Assembly (NCBI RefSeq): GCF_910592395.1
Contig: NC_088316.1
Coordinates: 13,022,001-13,082,000 of the forward strand
Length of the DNA: 60,000 nt
Source of the DNA: Lineus longissimus
Lineage: Eukaryota > Nemertea > Pilidiophora > Heteronemertea > Lineidae
Direction: 5' to 3'
Shown: in pieces, positions 20,601 to 32,400 of the stretch
Layout of the letters: every line of letters begins with the position of its first letter
Position numbering within the stretch: position 1 is the stretch's first letter
The notes under the pieces: generated by a model
Database searches by the model: none
What the model was told of the DNA's origin: nothing
Seen by the model: the letters and a program-made list of their open reading frames with translations, nothing else
Made by a program: the position numbers and the translations under genes

Positions 20601-23468
20601 GGCCGAGACGGTTAGCTGTAAATAGATCATTGAAACCTATACATTGAAACATAAGTCACGACAAGACATCAATTGGAACCAAAAATAAGTGAGATATCAC
20701 ATTATTTATGTTTTCAGTTTTGGCCCCCTGGTGGCCAAGTCAAGAATCAGACCGAGCCGAATTTCAGTGTCAAAGGTCACCTGACCTAGGGGGTCATGCA
20801 TACAAAGTTTTGAGTCCATAGCCCTAGCGGTTAAGAAACGTGCCACTGTTTTTGAAATAGGATACGACGGACGACGACGACGGACGACAGACACTGTGGT
20901 GTTGTATAGACTCATCGGTACAATGAGTCTAAAAGGCCGCTGTTGGGCAGCAAATGTGACCTGGGAATAGACTGAACGCATCGTACCTTCTTCTGGGTTT
21001 CTCTGTGTCAGGTGCTTGAGTCTTGCAGCCGCTGCAGCTGGTATGGACCCCATGGTTGATAGAACCCGACGACTGCTGTCAAACTGCTGCGTGAAGAACT
21101 CCTCCAGTTTGGTGGCCATTTTAAGTAAATCGGGCGTGGTGGATCTTGAGATCATCATGTGGAATTTGTCCCATGCTAGGTCGCTGTGGATGAAGATCAA
21201 TGCTGGCCTGGAAGAAATACAAAATCATCGTTAAAACTATTTCACACAACGGCATGTACACGTACACGCTCAGAGTTTTCATTATCAATGTTCTGTACAA
21301 TCATTGCTGTGGGAAAATGATGGTCAAGATGCAATGGATTGGCCTCAGGCCCTCTGGACGAGCAGCAACATCAACTGAGCACTGCCCAAGGCCACAATCC
21401 GACAAACACAACTAAACAAAGATTTCCGCAGGCGTGTCTGGGCTATTTCCTCACCTTGTGGTAGCAAGCGGTTCATCTGTATACTTCTTAATCTCTGTCC
21501 TCCATTCGTCGCTGAACAACAAGTCTAAAAGAGACATCCTGACCATCATGATGCTCGAGCCCATGTAGTCTAACTTTGACTCAAGCGCAAACATCTTGAC
21601 ACCAACTCTATGGTCGGGCTCTTGGTCTGGGTCCTCACACACATGAACTGGAAATAGAAGACAGAGACATTGATATAACTTAGTTCAAATGTCTGGACCA
21701 TCATGATGTGGAAACCCATGTAGTCTAACTTTGACTCAAGGGCAAGTAGCTTGACACACACATGCACTGAATGTGCAAAACAACCGTAAGGTTTTCTTGA
21801 CAGAAAATGTTCTGGCAAATTTAATAAACCTAGCTGGAAAGAAGCCTGATTAGAATTCTGAGTGTGGAGAGTAAACGAGAGTGGCTATCTCAAAGCAAGC
21901 AAGACAACAACCAATGAAGAAAATCGAGTAGCTGTAGCCGCTTCTGCAAGAAGGCCTAAGGATTTTCATATGCGCTGGCCTGGCTTGCTAATGAGGGACT
22001 CTCCTCCCTCAACATAAAACTGTCTGATCTACCGCCTGGCACCAAACCGTAGAGCCCCCCCGAAAAACGCAGCAGAAATTTTATTTTCTCACCTGATAGT
22101 TCAATCTGCTGAAGATCCACTGACCCACCAACAATACCTCCCTTTGCCTCGAGGTTAGATCCACCGAGCCCAGCAGTAATCTTCATGTTCTTATGACTTC
22201 TGCTGTCCATGGTGAGTCGGCCTTGTGATCGCAGATCCTGCGTCAGCCACCTAGGAGCAAAATAGCGGCACTGTTGATCACGTTATTATTATGAGACTAA
22301 CCATAGATTTTGATACTTATAATCTTGATCACAAAGTCAGCACTTTGACCGCTAGTGCAAGACGGCAGTTTTGGTACTTGACAAGTAGTGACGTCACGAC
22401 CGAGGATTGAGGCAAATTGAGACGAGCTGTAATTATACTAATTTCATCACTTTAATAGTGCTTACATGTAATATACACTTACATCATATTACCCATGACA
22501 TTCCCCATGTTCACATGGACATCCAGCCTGGACAGATTCACCGCGAATAAGACCAGAGTCTCCCACGACACGCTGCTGCTGGAATGACTGGAGGTGGATT
22601 TGGCCCCTGGTGTGGAAGTCGTCGGTTTCTTCTCCGGTGTCAAGATTTGGACTTGACGCTTGGTGAGGGTTGGCGTGGCCTGATTTTGGTTGTATCTGGA
22701 TGGATCGGGATGCGGTGTTTGAGGTGCAGAGGATGGAGCTGGAAAAAGATTCTCGAGTTAGTATAGCACTTTCTAATAGTTCATGACAAATTCTTAAACA
22801 CCTTGATCTAAAATGAACAAATCCTTTTGGTGTAAAGTGCACTATATGCCTATAGTGCTTGGTTTTGAGAGCAGCAGTTATGGATTAAAGATGTAGAGTA
22901 GAAAGTGATACCTCACTGACTCTATTGGTTGTCTAACAAAACAGCCCTCGCGTGGAGCTGTAATTTTGCTCAAATCCTTGCTTGTTTCCCTGGTTTTGAC
23001 CTACATTTTTGCCCCACCCATGTGCTGTTGGGTGAGACGCCCATACCTCCAGTTTGGTATCAATTCCAGTTCAAGCTGAAGCTCCACCCAAAAAAATTTG
23101 GCCAAAGGGCCTCAGCATTGGGCCAACATTTAGCTTCACTCTACCAGTCTCAATTAACTACAGACACATGCCATTCTTACATAATTCCTAAAATGAATAG
23201 GCCTACATACTTGGAGTCTTCTTCTTGAGTCCTGCCAATTCTTTCAGGTCCAAATTCAGCTTGACTTTATTCTTATCCCCCGACGAAGCTCGGCGATGAT
23301 GCTTCGGAGTGAAATTTAACGTGTTCTCATCCCCGGCCGACCTGTTCATGCTGGCTGTGGTGTGCGCACGCTGGACTTTGTGTCGCCTCTGGGGCGATTC
23401 CATGGGGCTCCGTGGGGTCGAGGATGGCGACGGCGACGAGATGCTGTCCTCGTCAGAATCATCCAAGT
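17670..23468 (-). CDS. BLTP1: BLTP1 exons 40-50 (conserved C-terminal FSA_C-type region)
   Basis: Exons: 23,468-23,211; 22,738-22,483; 22,250-22,093; 21,647-21,455; 21,207-20,987; 20,615-20,361; 19,879-19,694; 19,160-18,966; 18,486-18,358; 18,196-18,061; 17,877-17,670. These match the fragile-site-associated C-terminal domain of the family. Landmarks: VLFAVNLSRLDVHVNMGNVM (41), LESKLDYMGSSIMM (43), FHMMISRSTTPDLLKMATKL (44), LACFHGINFRSKHWALF (45), NLSFHLGHKVQS (46), EVIFAIPLLQMDLKTEHLQ (47), FVTEFANHIFVSMDAEAI (48) and IDPVGVDYILQKLGFSHART (50). The protein ends in an acidic tail, SEDEERIEL. Most internal introns here are phase 1. Confidence 0.95.
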
Positions 23469-26400
23469 CTGAAATATTGAAATTAGAAATGACTGGAGAA
23501 AGGGGAACACGGGTAAAGCATGTGAATGTCGGGCCAGCAGCATTCTGACATCATTCCTTCGTCATTTCACAGGCATCATTCTCACATTATTCTTGCAAGA
23601 TACTAACTTGCCATTTGCGGGATGATGTTGGAATAATTTAAGATTGATGTTTGTCAGAGACCTGTGGATTTTATCAAAACACCATAATCAGTGTTTTTTT
23701 TAACAAATGAAACAACAGTTTGTAAGTTCATTTGTGTTTTCTGACGATCCTCAAATCTGAGTAAAAATGGAGTAACACTTTTTGACTGATTTAAAATCTC
23801 TCTTTTATTATTTGTAAAATCAATTATAATTTGTTCAAGCATTGGAACTTGCAAAGGACACAAAATTGTAGCAGAGATATATTGCTCAATCACTCATACA
23901 AAAAAGACATCCAAGCAAAAACAAAATGCTTGTATCCTTTAAGACTATAAAGCCGACAACTATTTGTTGAAATTATGAAAAACATGGCATTTATACAATG
24001 GAAGCACAATCCTAGAAAAACGATACAACACTGAAATATACATGGATTTAAAACAGTGTTCTCCACCAAATCTTTCTTGAAGGTTTTCCATTCTTACATG
24101 TATGAGGGAATGCATGCAAGTGAAGGGGGGGGGGCTACTCGTAAATTCAGATCATTAGAAGTCACTTCTATTAATTCTGATTTTCCTTGGTGGACCCAAT
24201 ACAGTTCCAGTTCTACTCATATCTCGATCACATTATTCAACGCGATGATGATCTTTTTGTAATGTTTTCCACGGCACCTACGTCAAGACAAGCTGCAGAG
24301 CTGGTTGAAGGGACCCAAACTTACAATTTAAGATAAAGATAGGCCAATTTGTAGCTCTTGTAACATCGATTTTTATAAACATTCAGTGCAACAACACTCA
24401 ACCTCAAAAATAAACGCTACACGGACACAATTTTCAAAAGAAGTGCTGATATGAAATAAAATTGGTATAGTACATCAAAAGTAAGATTTGCATTCAATAG
24501 ACTTGATAACCGACGAAAAATATGTAACTGTCAGGCTGCCATCTGGTGAAAGATAACGAAACCTCTCGAGAACATGACACCAATCGCGTTACTTGCAGTG
24601 TTTAGACACGCAGGCCCGCGTTAGCCGACACTGAAGTAATTTGAAAGTCGAGAGCAGCATTTTTGCAGCCGACAAGCATTAACTCTAACCTTTTCACCCC
24701 AATATCTCTGTATAGACTCTTCTAGGTGATGCATTAGAAAAGTCCATTTGGGAAAGTGGGGGGGTATTGGCTAAAGGGAATTTTCATCAAGCAGCACTTC
24801 TGGCTCCTAACAAATTATTAAATGACGACACCAGCGTAACAGTTACAGTAGACATCAGAAGAAACATACCTGAGAAGAAACTATCATCTGAGAGGGACGG
24901 TGCCCTTGTGAACCGTACTTTAAACAGAATAAAGCCATTAGCCATTTTACTTTGGGAGGACTTTTACATGTTAGACACTGCATTTGGTTGAATATTGGGA
25001 ATTTTCATTAAGTTTGACCTCTGTAATCAGGATACCTCTCATTAAAGGACAGCATTTGTCTGCTCTCAGGGTGTCCTTAACCGAGAGGTTCCAAAGCCTG
25101 GTGACTCTACTACAGTAGAACCTCTCTATTGAGGACACCCTCGGGACTGGCAAGAGCTGTCCTTAATAGAGAAGTGTCCTGATTAGAGAGGTCAAATTGA
25201 ATGGAAACTACCAATTTGGGACCAAAACTAGTGTCTTAAATAGAGAGGTGTCCGCTAAGGGAGGTTCCACTGTACCTGATTTGGTCTGATGGGCCTCAAC
25301 TGGTAAACACAATGTACAGTAGAACCTCTCTATTAAGGACACCCTCAGGACTAGCAAGTGCTGTCCTTAACAGAGAGGTGTCCTGAGTAGAGAGGTCAAA
25401 TTGAATGGAAACAACCAATTAGTGTCCTTAATAGAGACGGTGTCCTTAATAGGAGGTGTCCGCTAAGGGAGGTTCTACTGTACTTATGTTTACCAATGCA
25501 ATACTATTTAGGATGCAGACGTCACCAAAGGCTTCTGGGTATTTTAGCAGCAGAGCTACGACAACCTATACTGATCTGTAGCTGTAGATGACCAGCACCA
25601 CCTGCAATTTTTTTTATCAGGGATCGTGACAAGATAGGAAAAGTTAAAGAAGCTTCACTTTACCTGAGTCGTTCATCATGGGCAAGTTGCTCTCTCCCAG
25701 GAACAGGCGGCGGGCGAGGCTGCGGCGATACCAGGCCTTGGGGAAGGCAAGAATCTCAGGCAGACGTCGCATGTCGTATTTGAAGGCGGCTGACCCGACG
25801 TCGCACACAGCTGGAACGATGAGATACGTCGTTTTGAAACGTTTGAGATGTTTTTAGAAGAAATACCTTTTCGACGATATAAAATCATTGATTTTGTATC
25901 ATGATGCATGTGGAAAGTTGCCAGATGCAGATGAGAAATTGTCACTCGCACAAATATTTACAAATTTAATCCTTTGGTCCTATTTTGAAATATGAGTTCA
26001 CTTCTTGACGAGGTTCTTGTGTCATACTATTTTTACTTTTATTTAATATTTAGAACAGTAAGCATGAGACAGTACATGTAAATAATTTGAACTTTGTCAC
26101 TGAGGCCACAGTTCTTCTCCTTACCTGAGAATCGAACACAATTTGTAGGTTTGGCATCGATTCCCGCGCTCAGTTTCCCACTCGACAGACTAGTATTGAG
26201 TGGAACAGTATCAGTCGACAAGCCCTTCCGACTCCGCGAGATGTTCACTTTGACAAACTCCACATTCAGACTCAAGGAGTCCTTCCTGCCCGTCTCCGCA
26301 CCATATGAGGAAGTGTCGATGTCTAAAAAATATGACATTTGGGCACCAGTTAGGGTCGTTGGCCAAGAGACTTCGCCTAAAAGGAGTGTATTACAAGCTA

Positions 26401-29400
26401 TGTTTCTCCTTTAGATATCTTTTGCATACTCTTGCAAAGATGTTAGGCACAAGTAAACTTAGCTTTGTATCTCTTAAAAGGATGAGGCAAATGAGTACAT
26501 GATTAGTGGGTAAAAGCGACTTGTCCAGTCGAAAGCATTTTAAACTGCATCAAACTCACAATCATGTTAGTATTACAAGGCTGACACTTGAACCACACCA
26601 TTCCCAGCATTTATTCCAGTAAAATCCCAGCAATATTCTCTTTTCACTTACCAGGTGTCAGCCCATATCCTGCAAGGTTGCCCTTCTTGTGCCCGCCGTA
26701 CGGATGGAAAATGTAGAGCGAGAAATCTGCTAGGCATCCTGTCACGCTCAGGCCCCCACCAGCCATGGCAGTTTCTCCAGTACCACTTGGCAGGCGGGCG
26801 CGCCCCCTCTGCGATCGCCCACTTAGGTTGCGTTCGCGGCTGGAACCAGCACTACTGGGACGAGCTACAAAAGTGAATTGAGAGCACTGAAGACTTTTAT
26901 CAAGTGTGGATATTTTCAATTATTGTACAGCAGAACTTCTACAGAAAGGACACTCTCAAGACTGACAAGTACTGTCCTTTATAGAGAGGTATCCTGATTA
27001 GGGAGGTAAAGTTGAATGGAGACAACCAATTAGAGACCAAAACTTGTGTCCTGAACAGTGAGGGTGTCCTTATTAGAAAGGAGTCCGCTGAGGGTGGTTC
27101 CGGTTTAGTCAAAATACATCATGTCTCGTGACCGCATATCAGGATAGGGAATTGGAAATGTCTCATTCCTCAGCATTAGATGGGACGACAAGTAAACACA
27201 TAGCAATAACGTCGATACTAACTTTTAATTTTTGTAGGTGGTGTGCCATCCGAGATCATGTTGGCCTCAACGTCGGACCGCTTTGTCGAGAACACCAGGT
27301 CTAGTGATGGCAGACGGAGTAAACACTCAACCTTGGATACAGGCAGGCAGTTTGCTCGGATGCATGACGGCTGTACGCGGATATATACAACAACGTCTAC
27401 TGGGAACGAGGCTCCGTATGAACCAGAAGAGCCAAGCGACGCGCTGGAAGATTCCATGTCCATGTTTATGATGTTTGGAACAAAGTCGGTAGCTGAAAGT
27501 TTAAAAAAAAGGATAAATGATAAAAAGAAGTATTTGATCGAAGCAAAAGATGACTGAATTTATGGAGCAAGCCAAGAAAGTTGATAAACAAGGTAAAGTT
27601 GAAATGATTTTTGGCAAGTCTAGTCATTCTGACATAAGATCCACACATCACGTTTCAACCTTACACTTACCCGACTCCTTTGTTTTAGCGCCATAATAGT
27701 TCGAAAAAGTTGAAATCTCCACTGGCTCTAAGGCCTGCTCGAGGAAGTCTAGCAGTGCTGGACTGATTATCATCTCCTGAAAAACAGTTGGCAGTTTTTT
27801 TTGCATTAGATGAAACATTTAGAACTTAGGCGACAGAACGTCCCCCAACAGAACCCTGTCCGAATTTCAAAAATGAGATTGTCTAGAACTAGGCCCCCAA
27901 TCAATCAGTACAACCCGTGGGGCCTACTGGTATTAGGCTACCACCAACATGAATCAAGATGAGACGGGTTACAGACTAAGTCACGTGCGGGACCACTACC
28001 GACATGAATCAAGATGAGACGGACGGCAGAACAAGTCACGTGTGGGACCAGAGTCGGTCAGACGTCGAAACTCTGAAGAAAAATGCTGGAACCCTTTGAA
28101 ATGTGGGCCAAAGGACTGAAGTAAGCAAGTTAAGACATGAGGGACCACCACCAACATGAATCAAGATGAGATGGACGGCAGAACAAGTGACGTGTGAGAC
28201 CAGAGTCGGTCAGACGTCGAACCTCTGAAGAAGAGTGCTGGAACCCTTTGAAATGTGGGCCAAAGGACTGAAGTAAGCAAGTTAAGACATGAGGGACCAC
28301 CACCAACATGAATCAAGATGAGACAGGCGGCGGAACAAGTCACGTGTGGGACCAGAGTCGGTCAGACGTCGAAACTCTGAAGAAGAATGCTGGAACCCTT
28401 TGAAATGTTGGCCAAAGGACTGAAGTAAGCCAGTTAATAGTAACAGCTCGAATACAGCACATACCTCAGGCAACTTCTGCAGGGATAGCCAAGCATACAG
28501 GTTAGCCTTCTTGAGAGTGCCTCGCTTGTTCACACCACTCAACGAACTGGAGTCGTCCTTATTGTTGTCATCGACGTCAAAGGTCACTCGTCCTTCCGAT
28601 GACGTCTGGCCGACGTTCGCCCCGTAGTGAACGACAGGTGCTGGGGCGGCTGGTCCGTCGGTTGTCTTCGAGTTGTAGTGCACCTGTGAAAAAACAGGGT
28701 CATAAGATCAGTACAGGGAGGCCAACTACTGCGGGGAAATCTTCTGAGCCCCCAACCCCCTTACACTTACAGATCTATAGTATAGTTTGTTCCTGTTTGA
28801 AGAACCCTTTTCAACAGTCGCATCAAACTATCGTACTACAACTCAAAAATTCCTTTCCTTTTTCCTACCTTGATGTCAACTCCAGGCAAAAAGAAGACCG
28901 TATTCTCAATCTGTGGTTTTTGCTGCTGTTGGCCTGGTTGCCCCGCACCCCCGACTGTGAGTTTCGACGCCGATGGAACCTGGGGTATGTCTCCCTTCTT
29001 GGCTCCTTTCTTTTTAGGTAACACCGGTGAGGCAAGCACATTGAATTCGCCAGAGGAGGGTCGATCCTTTTTACCAGTACGCTGAAATACAAACAATTCA
29101 AATTCATATTTATACATGTATTCAAACAGGCATGGATCCAAGGGCCCCTGATATATGAAAATCTTTGAAATTGACCATGGAATTTTGGAACATGCCAGGA
29201 CTTGCACATCCCCACTTTTTCTGACTTCTGTATCTGCCCCCGTCATATGCATATTCATTTTCATATTCTAACGGGTGTTGATAAAACCGGTAACAGACGA
29301 TAGATCCACAAACACTGGAAGACCAGTACCCCGAGTGACAATACCCCTTACCTTAGCCGACAAGGGTGGCTCGTCCTCGGAGACGTTTTTCGGATGCAGC

Positions 29401-32400
29401 ACCCACTTTCCGCTCTCCACCTCCACCTTGATGTCCACCTCGAAGTCGACGCTGGGCTCTGGCACGGCCGCTCTCTGTGACCCTGAACCCGACCCTGAGC
29501 CTCCGCTACCACCACTGTTAGCAGACTGACTGTCGGGAGTTTTGTCTTTTATTGGCGGCTCTTGGAATCTACAAAGGAAGCAGGGTTATTTAGTTTTGTA
29601 GAAAATCGTTTTGAGTAGAAAAGTGTTCACAGTAGAATCTCTCTAGTAAGGACACCATCAGGTCAGACAAGTGCTGAAAGGTGTCCTGATTAGAGAGGTC
29701 AAATTGAATAGAAACAACCAATTTGGTTCCAAAACTGGTGCTCTTGATATGTAAAAGAGGGTGTCCTTAATAGAGAGGTGTTCACTAAGGGAGGTCCTAC
29801 TGTACTTGGAACATTCCATTCTTACACATCTCACAGGCAGAAGGACAATATGACCTCATGAAACAGCGCCAATCCACAAAAAGACTGAGAGGCATTTGTC
29901 TTGGAGGCAGGTACATGTAGTAGGGGCAGGAAAATGAGGACAGTAGGAGGTAAAATATGACTCACGGATCAGCAGGGGCTTCTGTCTTGAGATAATCATC
30001 CGGCTCTTCATCTGACGAACTCTCACTGCTCGAGGCCAGAATATCTTGGAGGGATAACCTTTTCCTTGGAGGGCGAGTGGAGTTGGCCTCGTTGAAACTG
30101 GTATTGAATGTGGTGTGATCGTCAACAGTTAGGGTGTCAGAGGGGTCATCAGGTAATCTGTTACAAATGAAAAATAACATCGAAAATTAGGATGGCATAA
30201 AGTACACTGTATCAATTGTCTGCAAACTTTCTTAATTTGTGATTACTCCAGTGGTAATGAAAGAATTCAACTATTTCTTTTAGTGGTGTATAAAATAGTT
30301 ACATTTTGGCCTGGAAAGAAACAGTATTTGTTCCATTTTCAATCCTTGTTGACCAACGAAAGTAAGGATGAATATGTGCATGTATCAACACGAAATCTAT
30401 ATTATATATTTTGCCATGAATGCTGTGTTAATAATACATGTACATGAAAGATGCAGTTGTTAGGATACTCTAGGGTTAAATTATGGTTAAACATGTTATA
30501 TGATTCTATGCAGCATTATCAATTTGGATATCTACTAATATTGGATGCTTATCAAAATATTTACAATGTGTACAATACACTGAACAGGCACAGCAAGAGA
30601 AGTACATCATTTTGATGTACCGTACCCAGAAGTAGGCCTTTTCACATTTGACATCCAAAAGAAAACCTCATACTGTACAGCATCACATCTGAACAAGATA
30701 CGGCACAGATTGTCACCTCCATTAGAACATTTCATTACAAAGGGTGATATGAATAAAGACTAGCAAATGCTTTTATCTAAAACTCCATGTACATTTACAC
30801 TTGGCCTTTATGTTCAAAATTGAAGTAAAAGCATTTACTCGATTTTATTCATATCAGCAATCGAGGACTACGATTCCAGTACAACATCGGTGGGTTTTCA
30901 AACATCATCTTCTACAGAAACTGGGACATTTTTCAGACATCTCCCAATCACATCTGAAGCGTACGATTTCTGGACTTGACATCACAAGAATAAGAAGAGC
31001 CAAAAACACAATTCATAACTCAGATGTAAAATTAACATCTATAGAGAAGGAAGGACATTTAAGTGTTGACTACATCCAGAACATAGAGACTTTTGATATT
31101 GTGTCGGTGAAGAGCAGTGTGTACTTAACCAGTTGTCATGATTGGTGATGGTCATGGTCGGTGAACAATGGAGGATGTGATCAAGCCTCGTCTCAATTTT
31201 TAGATTTATGTCAGAGTTTTTCGATGGGGTCTGACGCAAAATTGACAGACTGAACAGGAACCTTCAGACAACAGACACTTGATTGTGACAAACCATAGCT
31301 AGTGTTTCGGGCCAAAAAGTCTTATGTGTGTGTTAAGGATTTGCCCCACTCAACTAGCTATGGTTTCAAAGTGATGACAGACCGAGTGAGGTGGAGAAAT
31401 TTGGGAAAAAAGTGAACAAAACACTTTGCGTCTAGATTAGAATATCAACTGGCGATGGTCAAATAAACCCTAAGATGCTACATGTACAATGTACAAAAGG
31501 AGTGAGGCCATGCTTATAAACAAATCAAAGCTGGTGACACTTCGCAAAGAAATATTTGCTAATAACATCAGTATTTAGGTCGACAAAAGGGGAATCAATA
31601 CACTTGTACAAGACTTGAAATGCTTTTCTCTATATGAATCCTTTTTGCCCATGATTGAATGCAACTCAAAAGGCCTCTGCAGAGCTAGGATATCCCATCC
31701 AAACACTGGTCATTCCATAGCCATTTACTGATAACAGTCCTTGCTCAGTGTCTCTTATTTGCACAGAGGGAGTGGCTGAGTTGTATTTCCTCGATTGCTG
31801 CCAAAGGGTTTCATTTGCCAGTGTTTTCAGTGCATAACCGACCTGTGATAAATGCAGTGCATCAAACGGTAACACTACAAGGGTCTAAAATCTGTCTACG
31901 AAATATCACATTGAATGAAACGGTGAACAAGTTCAAACAGAATGCGGTCAGTGAAGCCAAATTAAGCGGAATTGACGGAACGAATTGAATGTAATGGAAC
32001 GTGATAAAATATCACCAAAAGTGGCAAAGGTTTTCCAGTTTTAGGGAGTAGTTGTGGAAGATAATACTGGACTAACACTAAAGATTGCACAGAGTTACTG
32101 CTTAATAGAGGGCAGTTCTGTTATGTATTAATATCATGTGACCAAGAACTATTACCAAGACTTTGTGCCAAATTACGGATGTATACCTCTGGTGACCTCT
32201 CCACAGAAACTATGTCATTATCTCCCGCTAGTTTCCCCTTGAACTGAAAAACATCTTTGCAACTGTTGTAGGCATGATTTAACATCTTCCTTTATATTCC
32301 ATTCCATTCCGTCAATTCGATGCAGCCAAATTATTCCTGTACATACTGTGAGTGGGGGAAAGCGAGATTTCTTACAACATAAACGACAATGCAGGCACGA

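Noticed and set aside
30801-31148. 115-codon plus-strand ORF in a BLTP1 intron
   Set aside because: No recognisable motif or plausible splice context, and composition like the surrounding intron. Chance is likely.
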